Source of the DNA: Alligator mississippiensis
Taxonomy: Eukaryota > Chordata > Crocodylia > Alligatoridae
Direction of reading: 5' to 3'
DNA length: 64,000 nt
Assembly (NCBI RefSeq): GCF_030867095.1
Contig: NC_081835.1
Coordinates: forward strand, 40,221,892-40,285,891
Shown here one piece after another: positions 24,501 to 36,500 of the stretch. The stretch's first letter is position 1; each line of letters starts with the position of its first letter. Below the pieces are notes generated by a model. The model had not been told where the DNA came from. It worked only from the letters and a program-made list of their open reading frames with translations, and did no database searches. The position numbers and the translations under genes are program-made.

Positions 24501-27500
24501 ACCACGAGCTGATCACCATCACCATCCGCCGAAAAGCTGGCAAGTCAGTCAGCAACACAGAAGTCATTGACTTCAGGAAAGCCGACTTTGACAAGCTCAG
24601 TAGGCCCAGTGGGGCCCTAAGGGACCATGACCCCAGGGAGAGGGGAGTTCAAAAAGAGTGGTTGCTCCTCAAGGGAGCGATCCTCAGTGCACAAGCTAAG
24701 TCTATTCCATCTCGGAGGAAAGGCAGCAAGAGGGCACAGCAGCCCCCCTGGCTCTCCAGGGACCTAGCAGACATCCTGAGGCTAAAAAGAAAGGCCTACA
24801 AAGGATGGAGGATGGGAGTCACCTCCAAGTAGGATTATTCTGCGCTGGTCCGGTCCTGCAGGAAGCATACCAGGAAAGCCAAGGCTGCAACTGAACTCCA
24901 ACTAGCTACGAGCATCAAGGACAATAAAAAGTCCTTTTTCAGATATGTGGGGAGCCGGAGGAAAACCAGGGGCAACCCTGGACCCCTGCTGAACTAGATG
25001 GGGCAACTGACAAATGATGCCCAGGAAAAGCCAACCTATTAAATGGGTACTTTGCGTCGGTCTTTCATCAGTCCCACGGGACGCCCATGCCCGCTATGGG
25101 ACAGGGACGTCCGGGTGAGGGTGATCCCCTGCCCTCCATTAATGCTGACCTTGTGAAGGAACATCTTGAGAAGCTGAATACCTTCAAGTCAGCCTGCCCT
25201 GGGTACTCAAGGAGCTGGTGAGCATCATAGCCCAAACTCTAGCACGGATCTTTGAAAACTCTTGGCGCTCTGGTATAGTGCCCGAAGACTGGAAGAAGGC
25301 CAACGTGGTGCCTATCTTCAAGAAAGGGAGGAAAGTGGATCCGGCTAACTATAGGCCCATCAGCCTGACTTCTACCCCGGGGAAAATCTTAGAAAAGTTT
25401 ATTAAAGAGGCCATCCTTAATGGACTGGCCAACGCCAACATCTTAAGGGACAGCCAGCACGGGTTTGTTGCGGGTAGGTCTTGCTTGACCAATCTCATTT
25501 CCTTCTACGACCAGGTGACCTATCACCTGGACAAGGGAGAAAAGATTGATGTCATATATCTTGACTTCAAAAAAGCCTTCGATCTGGTATCCCATGATCA
25601 CCTCTTGGTGAAACTGGCCAATTGTCGCCTTGGGTCCACCACGATCCACTGGCTGGAAAATTGGCTCCGTGGTTGGACCCAGAGGGTAGTAATTGATGGA
25701 GGTCACTCATCATGGTGTCCTGTGACCAGTGGGGTCCCCCAAGGCTCTGTCCTTGGACCCATATTGTTCAACATCTTCATTAATGATGTGGACACTGGAG
25801 TCAGAAGCGGACTGGCCAAGTTCGCCAATGACACCAAACTTTGGGGAAAAGCACCCACACCAGAAGACAGGCGGGTGATCCAGGCTGACCTGGACAGGCT
25901 CAGCAAGTGGGCGGACGAGAATCTGATGGTGTTCAACGCCGATAAATGCAAGGTTCTCCACCTTGGGAAAAAAAACCCGCAGCATCCTTATAGGCTTGGC
26001 ACTATGGAAGAAAGAGACTTGGGGGTCATCACTGACCACAAGATGAACATGAGCCTGCAATGCGATGCTGCGGCTAGTAAAGCGACCAAAACGCTGGCTT
26101 GCATCCATAGATGCTTCTCAAGCAAATCCTGGGACGTCATTCTCCCCTTGTACTCAGCCTTGGTGAGGCCGCAGCTGGAGTACTGCGTCCAGTTTTGGGC
26201 TCCACAATTCAAAAAGGATGTGGAGAAGCTTGAGAGAGTCCAGAGAAGAGCCACGTGCATGATCAGAGGTCAGGGAAGCAGACCCTATGATGACAGGCTG
26301 AGAGCCATGGGGCTCTTTAGCCTAGAAAAGCGCAGGCTCAGGGGTGATCTGATGGCCACCTATAAGTTTATTAGGGGTGACCACCTGTATCTGAGGGAAC
26401 GTTTCTTCACCAGAGCGCCCCGAGGGATGACAACTAGGTCGAACAGTCATAAACTACTACAAGACCGTTTCAGGCTGGACATAAGGAAGAATTTCTTTAC
26501 TGTCCGAGCCCCCAAGGTCTGGAACAGCCTGCCACCGGAGGAGGTTCAAGTGCCTACATTGAACACCTTCAAGAGCAAACTGGATGCTTATCTTGCTGGG
26601 ATCCTATGACCCCAGCTGACTTCCTGCCCTTTGGGCAGGCGGCTGGACTCGATGATCTTCTGAGGTCCCTTCCAGCCCTAATGTCTATGATCTATGATTA
26701 AAGGGGCTGTAATGGAAACTGTTAAGCAAACCTAATCTAACTTCAACAGATTTGGGGGTCCTTGGCAATAATATTTATGAAGTTGTGATGGATGGACAAG
26801 TTACCAAAGGACTGGAGAATGGCCAACATAATGCCCTTCTAAAAAAAGCGAAAAAGAGGACTTGAGGAAATATAGAGCAGTCTGGTTAACCTTACCTCAA
26901 TACCCAGGAAGTTTTCTGGAGCATATTCTAAGGAAGTCCATTAGCTAGCATCTTATGTAGGAAAGGCTGATTAAAAGCAGCCATCATGAATTTATTAAGA
27001 ACAAATTGTGCCAAATAAACTTTCTCTCCTCCTCTGACCAAGTAACTACTCAGGTAGATGTAGGGAATGCTGTGGATACAGTCTATCTGGATTTCTGACA
27101 AGGCTTTTGACAAGGTCCTACACAACCTTCTCCTTAAACAAATTGGAGAAATGTAGTCTAGACAAAACAACTACAAGGTGCAAAGTCTCCTAGCTCAATA
27201 GCCACAAGCAAAGAGTAATTATAAATGGCTTCACATAAGAATGACAGGAAGTTGAGTGGTGTCCTATAGTCCTGAGCCCAGTGTTGTTCAATGCATTTAT
27301 TATTTGGATGCCAGAATAGAGAGCTCCATGAGTAAATATTCACACAACACAAAACTGGGAAGGATTGCAAACATTTTGGAGGACAGGAATGCAATTCAGC
27401 AGGATCCCAACAGAATGGAAGACTGAGCTAGATCTAACAGGATGAAGTTCAATGCTGACAAATACAAGGTACTACACTTCAGGAAGAATAATCAATAATA

Positions 27501-30500
27501 CAAATACAAAACGGGCAACATGTGGCTGGACTGCAACACTATGGAGAAGGATCTGGGAGCCCTGGAAGATTGTGGATTCAATAGGAGTACAATACCTATT
27601 GTATAATGGCCTGTAGTACAATTCCACAGTATAGTTGCACAAAAGGCAAATGCGATTTTGGGATGCACCTGTAGAAGCATTAAGGGAAACACACAGGAGA
27701 TGATACTGTCTCTACCTGACACTCGTTAGGCCTCATCTAGAGCAGTGGTTATCAACTGGGGAACTGCAAGCAGGTTTCAGGGGGTCTGCCTAGCCTGGCC
27801 TGGGGAGGAAGCACCTGGGCCCCCTGGGACTAAGGCAAGTCCCAAGGGGCAGGGGTGGGGGCAGGCCCAGCCCCACAGCCTCTATATTGTGGGTGGCGCT
27901 GCAGGCAGGCAGACAACTCTGTGCTGTTGCTGTTCAAGTGTGGGGGGCCCAGTGCTCCCCACTGCCAAGCCCTGCCCATTGCAGGTGGGGCTGGGGAGCT
28001 GGGCAGTTGTTGTGGCACAGGTGGGCCATGGAGTTTTTATACATTTATAAATTTTTAAAAGGACATGGAGAAGTTAGAAACCGTCCAGAGGCAGGCAACA
28101 AAAATGATGAAGAGCTTGGAAAGCAAGTCCTATGAGAGACTGAAGGAAATAGTCATGTGTAACTTGCCATGTCCAGAGCTCCCCACTTAGGCTTTTCTAG
28201 CCAGCCAGAGCCATCTGTGGTCCTGCAGGCCAACAGTTTGCCCCTGACACCAGTTACCTAGACCACCTTTGCTTCTCGCCTGCCACGTCTTTGATGGAAA
28301 TTTTAATCTTGGGGTTGTTGTTACTCCCAGCTCAGTGGTGTCTTGCTAAGGTCACTTGTTAGCGCAAGGATCTCGGGGCTCTGTCTCCCTTACACCCCAC
28401 CTAGAGCCAACCCATTGTTACTCTGATGTTGCACGGACGCCGTGTTACCAGTCGGCATTCTCATTCAGTCCTGTAGGTCTGTCATCATCCTCTCGGCCCT
28501 CTCCACAGCAGTGCTTCCAGGTCTTCTCTTCGGGTAAGTGCACTGACTCCACCGAGTCAGCGCGTGGGGGCAGCCCCACACACGGAGGCTGCCACCAACT
28601 GTCTTCTTCTGGCTCTCCACTCCAGCCAGAGCCTGCCCTCGGCTGCCGGAGACTTCCTTCCAGTCCCGCCATCAGACCAGAGCACAGGGCTTTTATTGGT
28701 GCCTCAGCTGGCAAATCGGTGCTGGCACGCGCCTACAAAGCACGTCCACACTGGTACCGGCTTTTTTTCTTTGTCCCGTCTCCGGGCTCCTGCTTGCTGC
28801 AGCGAGAGATGCCATAGGGTTGCTGGTAAATCTTGCGGCACAGCAAACCCACCGCCACCATCGTCCTCTTGGGTCTTGGGGGGGCTGAACTGTTACCATC
28901 CTGTCTTTGTTGCCCCCTTTCTGCGGCTCTGCATGTTGCAGAGTTGCCGGCATTGCTCGCAGCATGGCAATCCTGCCACCACCACCATGCTCCCGCAGTT
29001 CGGGGCCTTTTTTGACTGGGGTGTATCAATGCTCCTGTGGAATAAAAATCCACAGGTTTTTGGCTAGAGGGCCTTATCCCTCCACTCAGGGTTAAACCAT
29101 TTGCCACATTTGGTGTCAAAAAGGAATTGTGCCCTATGACCCAATTGGTACAAATTGTGGGGGTTTTACCTGCCTCTGTAGAAGGGGGCATGGCTTTCTC
29201 ATTTGGATCTCTTCAGTGTATTTTAACCACCCTTACAGCAACAGTACATTGTCTACTGTTATCCCTCTGCTTTCCCCATGGCAGTTTTTGGTATTATGTC
29301 TTGTGGTTGCATTGGGGTTAACTGCATAGCTTTGAATTGCTGCTCAACCTTTTTGCCCAGTAGGCTGAATGGGCAGTGTCTGGTCGATCCATAGGCCAGA
29401 TCCAACGGTGGTCCTAATCTGTTGCCCAGGGGCAGGTATAACAGGGCCCCATCCAAGCACACAGAAGGGAGCAGGGAGCAGCTCAGCCCCAATCCAGCCA
29501 TGTAGGAGAAGACGGCTTGGCACAACCCCAACCTGCCTGTGTGGAGGGTGGGGGGCTGTAGAGGAAGGGGATGTGACCCAACCCCAAGCTAGCTGTGCCA
29601 GGGGGAAGGAGGCATGGCCTAGCCCCAATCCGGCCATGTGGAACTTGGGAATTTGGTAGTGGAGGAGGGTAGCGGTATTAATTGCTGCTGCTCCCCTGCT
29701 GCCAAATTCCCAACCCATGGGGTTCCCCATGAGCAAAATATAATGCCTCTGCAGGCTGGATTCGGCCCACGAGCCAAAGGTTGAGCACCCCTGGGTTAGG
29801 CAAATGGATTTCTATACTGTGATTTGAATAGGAATGATCTTGCTTCAGAAAGGGGTTGGACTAGATGACCTCTGGAGGTCATTCCCAACCCTACTTTTTT
29901 GTCATTCTATAAACTTGAGAATTCTTTAAAGAAAGAAGAATGCTTTGGTTAAAAGAATTGAGGGAATCATTTAGGACAGTGGTGGTCAACCAGGAGTATG
30001 TGTACCCCTAGGGGTACTTATAAAGGTCATAGGGGATATGCAGAATGAAGGAGACAAAATTAGAGGTGCACTTATAAATCGGTCCCATAGTGGATCAGCA
30101 CCGATATAAGGAAAATTGACTGTATCAGCAATCGGCTTTTTCTGGCTGACGTGGCCAATAACGTGGCTGATAAATGCCACATACATGTGCACAGCTGCAG
30201 CGCGACACGCAGGCAGCCAGGAGCACAGCCCAGCAGCGTAGAAAACATCTGGGTCCGGCTGCTAAGTTTGTTGTGAGGGAAGGGAGGGGGAGGGGAGGGA
30301 CATATCGAGGCCCCAGAAGTGGGGGAGGGAGTGGGCCTGGGGAGTTGAAGGGGCTACAGCAAATTCTGGAGTGACTGCAGCCCCTCCCATACCCCCTCTT
30401 CCAGGGCTGCCGCCACCTGCTCCGAGCTCAGCCCGGCCCAGCCCGCCGCCAGGAAGAGCTCAGAGAAGCCCCATCCCCAGCCCACAGCATCAGCCTTCCC

Positions 30501-33500
30501 CATGCATAAATCTAGAAGCATACACTCCCCATACCCTCCCAGGGTGCTTGCAACAGTGGGAGCTGCCCCCCCAAACAAGCCACTCACAGCTCCATCCCAT
30601 GCTCTGCCCCAGCTGTGCAGTACCTGTTACATTAAAACCAAGAAAAAAAATATAAAGGGTACATGAGCTGAAACTTTAAGACAGAAGAGGTACACTTGTT
30701 AAAAAAGGTTGAAAACCCCTTGTTTAGGAGATTGGCACCAAATACATATAAGGATTTAGATCTGTCTCCAAGTTTCAGTTCTTTATCCTTAAAATTGGAA
30801 TACTTTATTTTCTTGAAAACATACCCCTAAATAAAACACACGCCTTGTTTTTGGAAGGCAGAATCTAGAAAAACAAGATTTTCCCAGAGTCATGGCCAAC
30901 AGTGAGGCATAGAATAAGTCCTCCTGGGAAAACAGAGTGTCCAGAAAGCTGCCTCACTCTGAGATACCATGTTTCCTGGACACTATGTTTCCAGGAGGAC
31001 TTTGTGTCACATATTTGGCTATTACTTTGGAAAAATCTCTTTTCTCTATTTTGTCTTCTAAAAACAAGTGCATCCATTTCAGAGTCTGCAAGGCTCTGGC
31101 AGACAGCCAAAGTGTCTGTGTGCCTCAGAAGGATGGGCTGGGAGTCCCCAGTTTGGCTCACTGCCTGGGTTGCTGTACTGGCCTGCAAGGACCGTGCATG
31201 TTTGTCACATTAGAGTCCTCATTACTCTCCTGGGCAGCACACACCACTGTGTCCACCATGTTTCCAGATGTGACCAGATCATTGACTGCACAGATATAGG
31301 AAAGTTCCTTGTAGTGAACGCAAGTGACACTGACCCTGAGCGTGCCCAACACACAGCTGCTGTCCTGTGCCCTTAAAAACTGATGCCTCAGTACCTAGCA
31401 CTTGGACAGGCATTGGACCCATGTCCATGGGCAGCCATTTCCTCCACAGTTCATTAAGAATGCCTTGTTTCAGTGGCTTAACTGGAGCATCCACTGGTTC
31501 TTGATCTCATTCTAGATGGTGAGTGAGATCAAGAACCACCTCATCCCTGGTCCAGTTCTTATGGCACTTGTTCACAGCACTGGAGTTGTTGGATTGAAGG
31601 GCCACAGTGAGGGGAGGATAGATGGGTGTGTGTGCAGGGATATGGAGGTCTGAACTTGCCTTGGTGGGTTGTGGATGGGTTGAATGACCTCCCCAACAGC
31701 CAAATGGTTAGGTAGATGGATGGAGGCTCCTGGTGGCTGGTGGTACTCAGCAGATGCAGGCTCCAATGCTTGTTTCAGGTGGGTGGTGAGCACAAAATGG
31801 CATTAAGTCTCCATGCTGGGCAATTAATAGGTGGGGGCAGGTACCTGGGGCCTGACACCTCTGTGCAGTAGAATTCTGTGATCAGGACCAGAGCTGCTGC
31901 ACAGTTAAAGAGAGGATGGGATTGGGACCAGAGCAGTGCACTGTGGAATGCCTGGAAGACCAACCAGTCCACTTGTCCCATGGGACAACTGTTCAGATGC
32001 TCATCACAACAGGGCAAGACAAAGAATTAGTACCTCTTATCCTGCATATCTTTTGGGGGGGCTTTGTCCCAGGACAAGCAACAAGGACACCTGAATGCTC
32101 ACATTTTTCCCCCCCAGGAAAACTTTTTCTCCCACATTAAGGGCAAGATCTATTTGTAGCCTATCACATACATTTAGGTGCCAGATCCTTGCAAGGGTAG
32201 TAGCAAGACTTACTTCTTTACTGTAAGTAGTTCTTTATATAAGTTTCTGTATACAAAGTGCTGTTTCCTCATCACAAGCCTCATGAAGACAGTACTAATA
32301 GCTTTCTTGTTGTTCCAGCCACTAGCTACAGTGCTCAGCCAATAGCTATGGCTGTGAGGGGTTTAATACAGGAATCAGCCATCTTGGCAACTTCATAGCA
32401 TACACTATCTCCAGGCCTGTTTCTTTTCCAGAGAAGAAAATCGCTTCCCCACTTGTAATATGCACCCCATTTTTTAGGGGCTGATTTTTTGGGGGGAAGT
32501 ATGTGTTGTATGTAGGAAAATACAGTAGCATTTTACTACCTCACAGGATGTGTGAAGGCTTGAACTGTTCAGAACTGTGGTGATGGGGACCAGGGGAGTA
32601 AAAAAGGATCTTTTATGGAAACCTTCCCTACTTCTCCAGTGGAGAGAGCCTAACCTCTGCTGTTTTAAGAGCATAAAAACAACAGATGGAACTTTGCCAG
32701 ACTTGTGTAGCAAATACAGGGCCCATTACTAGCAGAATTTGTTCAGGTGGTCTCAAGACACAGAAGGCAGACTGAAACTCAGAGCATATATCCTACAGAC
32801 ATCCTAGCTTTCTTCTCCTGTATGTCCATTCATAATCCTCACTTTTCTAATCCTTTTCAACTGGAAGAGCTGTTCTGTGGATCTCAGGACAGGAATAGCA
32901 AGAAAAACAAGTTACATATTAGGGGCATTAGGTCAATTCTATGGAAAGCCTACACAGTACCCAAATTAGGCATTTGAAGCTCTAAACAACTGAAAAGAAA
33001 ACAACTGAAAAGAAAAATGTAAAGGGTCTCTACCTGTAAAATCTCAATTCCAAGTAGTAGTTTCATGAGGCTTTCACAGTACGAATGCACCATAATCCTG
33101 TAAGCAAAAACATTCTATTATCGTTGTTAAAAAAATGCATGATGTGAATAGCCAGTTTTTGCCCACCAAGAACTGAAAAAATAATGTGTTTACTATGGCT
33201 TCCTCTTCCTAGCAAAGATACTCTCCCCAATCAGTCTTAGAGAATGGTTGAGGTGTTAGCAAGTAGTCTATTCCCCAAAGCAATGCATTAGTATAACTAT
33301 GTATTTCCAGACTTTCTAAAGCTTGGGATCCTTTTAGAGGTATATAATAGAGTGGTTTATAATACCCATTTTGCCACAGATGCCATACTCTAGCCCAGCA
33401 CCAACAATTAAAACTCCACTAATGTACCTTACTGGGACACAAGCATAGACACAAGTGGTCAAGCCAGAGAATATCAAGGGATGCTATTTGAATTCTCCTA

Positions 33501-36500
33501 ATACAACTGGGGACCAATACTAACACATCTACAGGAAAGAAAAATGAAGAGAGGCAGTCTTCTCTGTTAGTGGCACTATTAAAGATGACTATCTAACCTA
33601 TGCCACTGCTGGTAGTCAGGGGAAATTTTGAGGCACAGATAATTTATACTTCAGCTTTTAGCTGTAAATCATCTTTGGTTCCCCCTCCCCCCCACCCCAG
33701 TTCATGCTCTAGGAAGACTGCTTTGGGTTTGGAAAGCTGAGCCTTTGGAGGTCCTACTAAGTCTCCTGAAGATATTATTTAAGTAGGCACCCTCCGCCAG
33801 TCTTATAAACTTGGACTATTTATAGACATTCCATTTTTCTAGGTTTAATCCAGACTACAGCTGTAAATATATACACATGGACGTCTGTAGTCTGAATTCA
33901 AGTTGGTTCCGGTTCGAATGGAGTTTTCCTGCAAGGTAAACTCAATTGGGTTTTTGAAAAACAATAGAGGCTATCAGGCACAAAGTAATATCCTTAAAAA
34001 GTCAAATGTGTCAACAACATCTCCCCTAGCTAAGTATCAAGACAATTACAGCTTCTGGAACAGCACTTTAGATAACTGCAACAATGCAGCAGTGCTTACA
34101 CAGGCTTATTATCCCCTCCTAATTACTTCCAACCTCTGTTAAGGGGCTGTCAAGTGTATAGATGGTGTATAGCCAGTGCCCCCTGCCATGATGGTCAACG
34201 ATAGTCTATTAATCCTTAATCCTAGCTGAAATTTTATTCAAACTGTAGGATGCAAATTAGTTAACATGGTTTAGAAAATGTTGAGTACATCTACAAATGG
34301 GCTTGTTGCCTAAACCTAAATCTTACTTACTGTATGCAACATCACCTCAACCTCTAACTTCCAACACCTGCTCTAATAATGTTCCCAGAGTAAAAATTAG
34401 AGAGGGTCAAGGAAAGGCACTGCACCAATCCCAAAATAATTGTTCTGGAGCACATCACTTTCTAAGCAGCTAGCAAATGCCTCCCTGCCTGTAACTCTTT
34501 GTTATTTAAGTACTGTGCTTCAATCTAGCCATTCCTATGCACAGGATACAGATTTTATCCAGTATAAGTAACTATTGTTGCTGTCTTAACAAAATAAAAA
34601 CTTTTTCTACCACAATTATAAATATTTAGTCACAGTAACTCCTAGGGAAGGGAAGAAAGAAATACGTTTCCTCAGACCTTGCACCTTCGCTGCGGGTAGG
34701 AGCACAAGGCAGAAGACAGTTCCTGAACAGGTCTCTGTCCTGAATGTGAGACTCTAAACCACTGATAAAGTCCTGCACAACCTGCAAAGACAGACAGACA
34801 AGTCACCCACAAATGAGTAGATGTCATGATGACACTACTGTGCATATGATGAGGGGGGAAGGGAGCTTTTTGTCAACGTAGCCCAAAAGTCCTAACTCCA
34901 TCCAGCTGGATAGGAGCCGTTGGAAAAAAAACAAAATAGGGGAGGAAGCACTTTGGTTGTATAATCTAAGAACCTACAAAAGGAGATACTGGCTCCGCTA
35001 TTAGTTCACATGAAGGTATAGCTACATTGACACCACACTGCTCTCAAGACTGCCTCTAAGAATAAATCTTGAATATCCATTCCCCACACTCCAAAACTAG
35101 AATTGTAATGATGAGATCTTGAGAGACAAATCTCAAAAGTGGAAGTGGTGGGCTCCCCAGGGCATTCTCACCATCTCGGTTCCAGTTTTGGAGTTTGAGG
35201 AATAGGTGGTTGGGAACCTATTTTTAGTGGCACCCTTGAAGGCAGTTTGGAGCCAGTGAAGATGCACTGTAAGGGGCCAACTTAACAGTTACTTTCCTTG
35301 TAATTCAAAGGGCCCAGTCCCAGCTGCAACCTTATGTTGTGCAGCTGACAAGAAGGAATCCTATCCAACAAACAGCAGATCCGAAAAACATTTGGAATGC
35401 TAGGACAAATGGTCTCAAGCACATGTTGGGCGGTACAGCTGAAATGGCACCATTCCGTTTTGACTTGCGTTTCGAGGTTTTGACGGAACAGTGTTTCATT
35501 TCGAATTTCGTTTCAATTCAAAACTGCTGTTCCGTTTAGTTTCGTCGAAACAGTGATGCTGTCTCAATGCTGTTTTGATGTTTAGCCCATAGGCTATAAT
35601 AGGGAAGCTCGAAATAGCCTCTCTCAACCGGCACGCACATCGGGAGCCCGCAACCCCAGGAGGGCTCTGGGGACTGTGCCAGTCCTCCCAGGTTGCAGCC
35701 CCCGACCTGCCTGCCACATAAGGGAGGGAAGCCGGGTGCTGTCGCCTGGGACTGGGGAGCAGGGGAAGGGAACTGAGCCCAATTGCTCAGTTCCCCTCCC
35801 CAGCCCTACAATCATGCTGAGGAAGGCAACTCAGCCCAGCAACTCAGCGCGATTGTAATGATGGGGAGGGGAAGCCAGCTGGGCTGAGTTGCCTTGCCCA
35901 GCATGATCGTAGTGCTGGGAAGGGGAAGCCCAGCTGGGCTGAATTGCCTTTCCCAGAGCGATCAAAGGGATGGGAAGGGGAACTGAGCAATTGGGCTCAG
36001 TTCCCTTCCCCAGCCTGATCACAGCACTGGGGAGGGAAACTGAGCCCAGGCTCAGTTGTCTTCCCCTGCGCTGTTATCAGCTTCCCACAGCCCGGCCGCA
36101 GGAGGCGGAGAGAGCCACATGGGGCTGCAGAGCCTCTGGGAGAGCAGCCCTGGTTCTCCTATCTCCCACTACCTGGCTGCTTCAAAACTGAAAACATTTC
36201 AAAACTTTTTAAATGTTTCGACAAGCCTTGTTTTGTTTTGAGGCTGTTTCAAAGCCCTTTGTTTCATTTCAATTTCACTGTTTCAAGCTCAAAATGAGTC
36301 GAAATAGTGTCAAAACACAACAGCCAGTGAAATTTCACACAGCCCTATTGGGTGGCACTGTTTGGAGAAAAGCAAGAGAAGCCCTTACAAACTGAACACA
36401 TTCAGACAAAGGTTGACAGGACAAGGACTCCACTGCTGTCAGCTACCCAAACAGTTAGATGCTGAACAAAAAACTTAAAAGATAATTTTCCATTAAGAAT

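Larger units (their letters stand above)
23436..26698 (+). mobile_element. CR1 LINE with ORF1 C-terminus and ORF2
   Basis: This is a plus-strand copy closely related to the one at 9031-12930. It is 5'-truncated inside ORF1 (from RRYRDLG) and reaches its own 3' end at about 26698 (CCCTAATGTCTATGATC). Its ORF2 has two in-frame stops and at least one frameshift before 25218, then a long intact reverse transcriptase frame. Confidence 0.93.
30780..32475. repeat. Candidate DNA transposon with a Myb/SANT-like relic
   Basis: The left part (CACGCCTTGTTTTTGG, GAGTCATGGC) resembles 52590-52670, and the right part (CTTGTAATATGCACCCCATT) resembles 52915-52940. The two stretches may therefore be copies of one element, 1.7 kb and 0.4 kb long. 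Between them on the minus strand lies WTRDEVVLDL, a trihelix/SANT-like start, and LVFQAFHSALLWSQSHPLF, which aligns with the relic at 5.1-5.85 kb. PIF/Harbinger elements carry a Myb-like second gene, which would fit. The frame is broken. Confidence 0.4.

Noticed and set aside
28356-29067. Overlapping 152-167 codon frames on both strands
   Set aside because: No recognisable domain and no splice context that would make them exons of FANCD2; composition explains them.
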